From positions 62,001 to 126,000 of the forward strand of contig NZ_CP038469.1 in assembly GCF_004684345.1 (NCBI RefSeq): a stretch of DNA of 64,000 nucleotides, given 5' to 3'. The translations under genes and the position numbers were made by a program. How positions within the stretch are numbered: the first letter of the stretch is position 1; the number at the start of each line of letters is the position of its first letter. The notes under the pieces were generated by a model, which saw nothing but the letters and a program-made list of their open reading frames with translations, was not told where the DNA came from and searched no databases. Positions 63,388-64,000 of the stretch are shown here, piece after piece. The stretch comes from Citrobacter tructae. Its GTDB lineage: Bacteria > Pseudomonadota > Gammaproteobacteria > Enterobacterales > Enterobacteriaceae.

Positions 63388-63957
63388 GTGAAACGACTCA
63401 TCATTGGTATTTCTGGCGCCAGCGGTGCAATTTATGGCGTGCGGCTGTTACAGGTTTTGCGTGACGTTTCCGATGTGGAAACCCATCTGGTGATGAGTGC
63501 GGCGGCGCGGCAGACGCTGGCGCTGGAAACGGATCTCTCTGTGCGCGACGTGCAGGCATTAGCCAATGTGAATCACGACGCGCGCGATATCGCCGCCAGT
63601 ATTTCATCCGGTTCGTTCCAGACGGCAGGGATGGTCATTCTGCCCTGTTCAATTAAAACGCTTTCCGGCATTGTTCACAGTTACACCGATGGGCTGCTGA
63701 CCCGGGCCGCAGACGTAGTGCTGAAAGAACGCCGTCCGCTGGTGCTGTGCGTGCGTGAAACGCCGCTACATTTAGGGCATTTGCGACTGATGATGCAGGC
63801 GGCAGAAATAGGCGCGGTGATTATGCCGCCAGTTCCGGCGTTTTATCATCGTCCTCAGACGCTTGATGATGTGATCAATCAAACAGTTAATCGCGTTCTC
63901 GACCAGTTCGACATCACGCTTCCGCAGGACTTGTTTACGCGCTGGCAGGGGGCATAA
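63388..63957 (+). CDS. ubiX: UbiX-type flavin prenyltransferase
   Basis: From a GTG at 63388 the protein has 189 residues, the exact length of E. coli UbiX, and is very similar to it throughout by eye (GISGASGAIYGVRLLQVL, SSGSFQTAGMVILPCSIKTLSGI, VLCVRETPLHLGHLRLM). UbiX makes prenylated FMN for UbiD decarboxylases. AGGAAAAAAGGG lies upstream. In E. coli ubiX is beside purF at another locus, so this is either a second copy or a relocation. The open frame extends upstream through the LacI fragment and is not used. Confidence 0.88.
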   Translation: MKRLIIGISGASGAIYGVRLLQVLRDVSDVETHLVMSAAARQTLALETDLSVRDVQALANVNHDARDIAASISSGSFQTAGMVILPCSIKTLSGIVHSYTDGLLTRAADVVLKERRPLVLCVRETPLHLGHLRLMMQAAEIGAVIMPPVPAFYHRPQTLDDVINQTVNRVLDQFDITLPQDLFTRWQGA

Positions 63958-64000
63958 GCCGCTCCGCCTGTGTGCAAATCTGCATTCATTGCCCTGTTTC

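Noticed and set aside
63388..63957. Hydroxyarylic acid decarboxylase subunit B (EcdB/VdcB/Pad1)
   Set aside because: Those start like MKLIVGMTGATGA and are about 197 residues. This one follows UbiX proper in length and in every motif checked.

Overview
The window is chromosomal DNA of an Enterobacteriaceae member close to Escherichia, Salmonella and Citrobacter. Gene order and protein sequences follow the E. coli K-12 segment from ybhP to dacC almost gene for gene. Several E. coli genes are absent (ybiA, yliE, yliF; deoR is not seen after dacC) and others are present that K-12 lacks here. A Citrobacter-type genome is my best guess, from recall only. I saw no tRNA, rRNA, IS element, phage or CRISPR array.

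Layout. 1-6.5 kb: ybhP (cut by the window edge), ybhQ, and the CecR-controlled drug efflux operon cecR-ybhGFSR. 6.7-8.1 kb: rhlE. 8.1-11.9 kb: an accessory cassette in place of ybiA, made of a GntR/HutC regulator, a fumarase/aspartase-superfamily lyase and a DASS carboxylate transporter, with three matching palindromes in the divergent promoter. 12-16.5 kb: dinG, ybiB, ybiC. 16.5-21 kb: an iron and stress block (ybiJ, ybiI, ybiX, fiu, mcbA). 21-27 kb: rlmF, ybiO and glnHPQ with a legible sigma-54/NtrC control region. 27-36 kb: dps, rhtA, ompX, opgE, mntS, mntR, ybiR, ldtB, ybiT, then an ERIC element.

36-45 kb: ybiU, an M48 membrane protease not found here in K-12, ybiV, ybiW/ybiY (glycyl radical enzyme and activase) and fsaA. 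One 12-bp inverted-repeat core, TTTCGAATGAAA, lies upstream of ybiU, of ybiV and between ybiY and fsaA. This suggests a single regulon around the anhydroglucitol-6-phosphate pathway reported for YbiW and FsaA. 45-53.6 kb: moeAB, then iaaA-gsiABCD for isoaspartyl peptide and glutathione use. 53.6-55 kb: rimO. 55-59 kb: a second accessory island with a 61-residue HTH-like protein, a glycogen phosphorylase paralog preceded by a CCTGT x4 microsatellite, and a LysR regulator. 59-62.9 kb: bssR, yliI, yliJ, dacC. 62.9-63.35 kb: remnants of a GPH sugar transporter and a LacI repressor fused at a deletion scar. 63.4-64 kb: a UbiX-type flavin prenyltransferase away from its usual place beside purF.

Family assignments rest on motifs and on remembered homologs. 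No database search was run.
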